NCBI RefSeq assembly: GCF_014897675.1
Contig: NZ_JABUXU010000008.1
Location: 62,001 to 126,000 of the forward strand
Direction: 5' to 3'
DNA length: 64,000 nucleotides
Source: Advenella sp. FME57
Lineage (GTDB): Bacteria; Pseudomonadota; Gammaproteobacteria; Burkholderiales; Burkholderiaceae_B
How positions within the stretch are numbered: position 1 is the first letter of the stretch; every line of letters begins with the position of its first letter. This document shows, in pieces, positions 60,505 to 64,000 of the stretch. The position numbers and the translations under genes are program-made. The notes beneath the pieces were generated by a model. That model saw nothing but the letters and a program-made list of their open reading frames with translations. It did not search any database and was not told where the DNA came from.

Positions 60505-61485
60505 ATGAAGTTTTTCAATCTTATTGCTGCCGCAACCATAGGTCTGAGTACTATTACTGCCACGTCGGTCCAGGCAGCTGATCCCGCATATCCGTCCAAG
60601 CCGATTCGCTTGATCGCGACGTATGGTCCGGGGAGTTCCATTGATATCATTGCCCGAATTTTTGCGCAATCGCTATCAGAACAAATGGGACAATCCGTCA
60701 TTGTCGAGAATAAGCCAGGGGCAGGAGGCGATCTGGGGACTGACTTTGTCGCCAAATCACCCGCTGACGGATATACGATCGGATTTGCTTCGGCAGGGCC
60801 AATCACCGTCAATCCGAATGCTCGCGAAAAAATGCCCTACGACGCTACGAAGGATCTCGCACCTGTCGCTTTGGTAGGAACTGGTCCAAACGTGATTCTT
60901 GCCAATCCGTCACTTCCAGTGAAAAACCTGCAGGAGCTTGTTAGCTATATAAAGGCCAATCCGAACAAGGTCGCGTACGGATCAGCAGGCATCGGGACAA
61001 GCAATCATATTGCGGGAGAGCTCTTCCAGCATGAATCCAAGACGAAAATCCTACACGTTCCATACAAGGGGAATAGTGAAGCAATCACAGATGCAATAGG
61101 CGGGCGTATTCAGGTGGTGATCAGCGGTGTGCCACCCATTCTTTCTTTCGTCAAATCAGGGCAGCTCAGAGCGCTGGCGGTTGCCGATACAAAACGGTCT
61201 GAATTGTTGCCACAGGTGCCAACGGTGAGCGAAGCGGGCCTGCCTGGTTCAGAGAGTGTAGCCTGGTATGGCATTGTGGCACCTGCAGCTACACCGGAAA
61301 CCGTTCTGCAGCGCCTGAACGAAGAATTTTCCAAAGCCGCAAATAAGCCTGAAGTGAAATCAAAACTTCGCAGCATGGGCATCGTTGCTCAATCGATCAG
61401 TCGCGAGGATTTTGGCAAACTTATGGCAGACGAATATGCGAGGTTTAAAGTATTGTTTTCACAAATCAACCTTCAAATGGATTGA
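60505..61485 (+). CDS. Bug-family periplasmic substrate-binding protein (TctC-like)
   Basis: 326 residues. Signal peptide ending SVQAADPA, then YPSKPIRLIATYGPGSSIDI, NKPGAGGDLGTDFVAKS, ADGYTIGFAS, YGSAGIGTSNHIAGELF and VPYKGNSEAITDAIGGRIQ, typical of the large Bug family of Bordetella and relatives. No tctAB permease genes are adjacent, common for this family. Presumably binds the substrate of the catabolic cluster. Confidence 0.93.
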   Translation: MKFFNLIAAATIGLSTITATSVQAADPAYPSKPIRLIATYGPGSSIDIIARIFAQSLSEQMGQSVIVENKPGAGGDLGTDFVAKSPADGYTIGFASAGPITVNPNAREKMPYDATKDLAPVALVGTGPNVILANPSLPVKNLQELVSYIKANPNKVAYGSAGIGTSNHIAGELFQHESKTKILHVPYKGNSEAITDAIGGRIQVVISGVPPILSFVKSGQLRALAVADTKRSELLPQVPTVSEAGLPGSESVAWYGIVAPAATPETVLQRLNEEFSKAANKPEVKSKLRSMGIVAQSISREDFGKLMADEYARFKVLFSQINLQMD

Positions 61486-61492
61486 TCAATCA

Positions 61493-62578
61493 ATGTCACG
61501 CACAATTGTCATAACAGGCGCGAGCGGATTGGTTGGCTCGGCAACCATCGACTCATTTTTGAATGCAGACTGGGATGTCATTTCTGTCTCTCGGCGGCGC
61601 CCCGAAGTGTTCAGTGATAAGAAATTTACGCATCTTTCCGTGGACCTGCAGGACCCAGAGGCATGTAATGCCAGTTTTGGTTCGCTGTCTCAAGTCACGC
61701 ATGTTGCATACACCGCCGTTTACGAAAAACCAGGATTGATTGCCGGATGGACCGACCCAGAGCAAATGTCAACAAACCTGACTATGTTGAAAAATGTCAT
61801 CACGCCGCTGAGTAAAGCTGCCACCCTCCAGCATGTTTCACTGCTGCAGGGTACGAAGGCCTACGGAGCGCATCTGCACCCGATCAGAGTTCCCGCGCGT
61901 GAGCGGGAATTGCGTGACGATCATCCCAACTCTTACTGGTTTCAGGAAGACTATATCCGAGAAAAATCGGCAGAGCTGGGATTTGGCTGGACTATCTTTC
62001 GCCCAACTATCGTACTTGGACCAAATGTTGGGGTTGCCATGAATACAATCCCCGTGATCGGAATCTACGCTTCATTGTGTCGCGAGCTAGGAAGGCCATT
62101 TTCTTATCCGGGCCACATTTGCTATCCACGAGAAGCGGTTGACGTGCGGTTAATTGGTGATGCAATTGTGTGGGCGGCCAACAATCCCAACGCCTGGGGA
62201 GAGCATTACAATCTGACAAACGGCGAGGTCTTCAGTTGGCGCGATTTGTGGCCAACACTTGCGGACTATTTTAAAGTTGATCTTGGACCGGATGTCCCAC
62301 TTCGGCTCTCGGACTATTTGCCAGATCAAGAGGACCTGTGGGCTAAAATTGTGACTAAGTACGGACTCAGACCGATGAGCTTGAGTGATATTCTTGGACA
62401 ATCACATTTCTCAGCAGATGCGCGGTTCGGTTATGGTTTGACAGAACTGCCATCGCCCACCTTTGTCAGCACGGTGAAGATCAAACAGGCCGGATTCACC
62501 CAAACCTACGATACTGAGCAGTGCGTAAAACATTGGCTAAATGTGTTAATGGATAGGAAAATTATTCCGACGCCATAA
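61493..62578 (+). CDS. PRISE-like NAD(P)-dependent reductase (atypical SDR)
   Basis: 361 residues. Cofactor motif ITGASGLVGSATIDSFL, VSRRRPE, and HVAYTAVYEKPGL. The catalytic Lys is in QGTKAYGAHL and the Tyr in NSYWFQEDYIREK, the arrangement of the PRISE group (progesterone 5-beta-reductase/iridoid synthase-like enone reductases). IFRPTIVLGPN and FNLTNGEVFSWRDLW-like sequence (seen as YNLTNGEVFSWRDLWP) support this. ATG 61493 begins the domain; upstream frame overlaps the Bug gene. Probably reduces an enone in the pathway. Confidence 0.82.
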   Translation: MSRTIVITGASGLVGSATIDSFLNADWDVISVSRRRPEVFSDKKFTHLSVDLQDPEACNASFGSLSQVTHVAYTAVYEKPGLIAGWTDPEQMSTNLTMLKNVITPLSKAATLQHVSLLQGTKAYGAHLHPIRVPARERELRDDHPNSYWFQEDYIREKSAELGFGWTIFRPTIVLGPNVGVAMNTIPVIGIYASLCRELGRPFSYPGHICYPREAVDVRLIGDAIVWAANNPNAWGEHYNLTNGEVFSWRDLWPTLADYFKVDLGPDVPLRLSDYLPDQEDLWAKIVTKYGLRPMSLSDILGQSHFSADARFGYGLTELPSPTFVSTVKIKQAGFTQTYDTEQCVKHWLNVLMDRKIIPTP

Positions 62579-64000
62579 TCATGTGAATGCAGAGATGAGC
62601 AAATACTACGTTTTGGTAAACGTGGCCCGATCGCAGATTTTGGATTTGCCGTCAGTTTATTTCGTATGAATAAAAATGTATTTTGAAACCAAAACGCAAA
62701 ATTTATTTATAAAAATTCGGCATCTGAAAGAGAAAGTGCAGAAGTTGGGGACATCTGTAGTTCACCACTGGGGCTAGCGAAACCTGGCTGGAAACCACCG
62801 CTGCACGCCGCTGTGTATTTTCAATGATACGTTTACGTTGACATAAAAGAGCGATAGTAACAGCCGAGAACCATGTTCAGATTCGCTTTAAATTGCGATT
62901 GAATTTTTATAAAAAAAACCTCACGCAAGAATTTGGCGAGGTGATTTTTGGAAATATCACTGGGTGCATTATTAGAATTTCTTTGCCCAGAGCGAACAGC
63001 GCTTATTTTTAAAATATTGTCGTCTGTTCGCGATTCGAATATTACACCTGTATCTAAAAATTTCAACATAACGTTTTCCCCAATGCCTGCGCCGAAAGCG
63101 GTGCATGCAACCGTATTCGGCAACCTGCACCGGAAGCATTTGACAGAATCGGGTAAAAGGACGGTGAGCGAAAAGTCGCCATTGGCTATTTCCAGCCCAC
63201 GCTTTTGTGCTTTGCGATTATTGACTCCGTCTCAAACTGTCGTTGTTTTTTTATTCAAATGATGACTACACCAACTTGCCGCCGTTGTATTGAGATTCGA
63301 CATGATACGAATTAGCAACAGCTTCGTATGGTATTTCGCGAATATAAAAATGGCTCTTTCATCGTGATGCTCAAGGCAATCTGTTTTTCTATTGCAAATG
63401 CAAAAAATGAGAACAAAAAATCAGAGGCCAAAAGAGATGATTGGGTTGTTATATTTGTGGATTGGAAGCGCGAATTATGTCGAGTTCCCGAGCCTTGGAT
63501 TTTTACATGTCATTGCAACCATATTGCTGCGCAAGCATATGCAATGGGCTCCATTTTTTACTGTATTAATATTATTAATATTTTATATTAAGTTACAAAT
63601 AGCAATATTATTTTTTAAAATATATTGCATACGTAAAATAAAACGCGCACACTCTGCATCGTGGTTCAATTAATAATTATTATGAAATATAAAAATTGAG
63701 ACTTAACAGCAATAGCGTTCAGGATGAATTGTTTAAAAAATAAATATTTATATGTAATTGATATTAAACAATTATTTTAATAACACGCTTTACTGGCCTA
63801 TTATCTCACGATCCAATATTTCCGATAATACAAAGAACGCGCTGGCCTTATTAAACAGGCTTGCGTCAATAAAACAATTAAAACCAGGTAACTAATTAAT
63901 TCTTATATATTACCAAAATTAATTATCGTAAATAAATATTTGTAACGTCATTGGTTGTCTGGTCGCAGGTTTCGGGCCGGATAAATCGGCGGTCTCTATC
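62579..64000. other. AT-rich tail without a recognisable gene
   Basis: Base composition changes sharply after the reductase gene, with A/T runs and TTATTATTAATATTTTATAT-like sequence near 63560. Small frames (62833-63123 minus, 62948-63262 plus, 63328-63591 plus, 63392-63673 plus) have no ribosome-binding site or known content. It may be a junction to a horizontally gained element or a long AT-rich promoter region for a gene beyond the window. Confidence 0.6.

Noticed and set aside
62833-63262. Overlapping frames of 96 and 104 residues in the AT-rich tail
   Set aside because: On opposite strands of the same DNA, neither with a ribosome-binding site or recognised content.

Overview
The window looks like chromosome of a betaproteobacterium of the Alcaligenaceae, closest in feel to Advenella or Bordetella. 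Protein sequences of the housekeeping genes (carA, carB, greA, rlmE, ftsH, folP, glmM, ppx, ppk, pstSCAB) read like Bordetella-type orthologues, the alcaligin-type siderophore genes are typical of that family, and most of the window is GC-rich. This is judged by reading, not by database search.

Layout. 1-8.7 kb: partial transaldolase, an unknown exported protein, carA-carB, a ferritin, an SDR oxidoreductase and a histidine phosphatase. 8.9-17 kb: an NCS2 permease, greA, the divergent pair yhbY/rlmE, then ftsH-folP-glmM. 17-26.3 kb: a phosphorus block with an OlsB-like ornithine-lipid acyltransferase, divergent ppx and ppk with a Pho box between them, and pstSCAB behind a second Pho box, without phoU. 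26.7-30.2 kb: a DUF1330 protein and the divergent metal-resistance pair cadR/cadA.

30.3-38.8 kb is a siderophore locus: a Fur-box candidate, a frameshifted ferric-siderophore receptor, an AlcA-type N-hydroxylase, an MFS exporter, a fused AlcB-AlcC protein and the Rieske oxygenase AlcE. 39.2-42.3 kb holds a DUF1127 protein, a LysR regulator, and an S8 peptidase with a free-standing propeptide-like partner. 42.3-51.2 kb is a tight nine-gene unit behind a second Fur-box candidate. Its content (two periplasmic proteins, two ZnuA-like binding proteins, ABC ATPase and permease, PepSY membrane protein, small membrane protein, TonB receptor) matches, permuted, the fpvGHJK-fpvCDEF set that strips iron from ferripyoverdine in Pseudomonas aeruginosa. 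Read together, 30-51 kb appears to make, export, import and reductively unload a hydroxamate siderophore.

51.2-56.2 kb: a GNAT, a persulfide-dioxygenase-like MBL protein, a PAP2 phosphatase, an Ivy-type lysozyme inhibitor and a class C beta-lactamase. 56.8-62.6 kb: a LysR gene divergent from a catabolic cluster (AtuA split over two genes, SMP-30-like hydrolase, Bug binding protein, PRISE-like reductase). From about 62.6 kb the DNA turns AT-rich, with no recognisable gene to the window end. No rRNA, tRNA, CRISPR array or intact insertion sequence was recognised.
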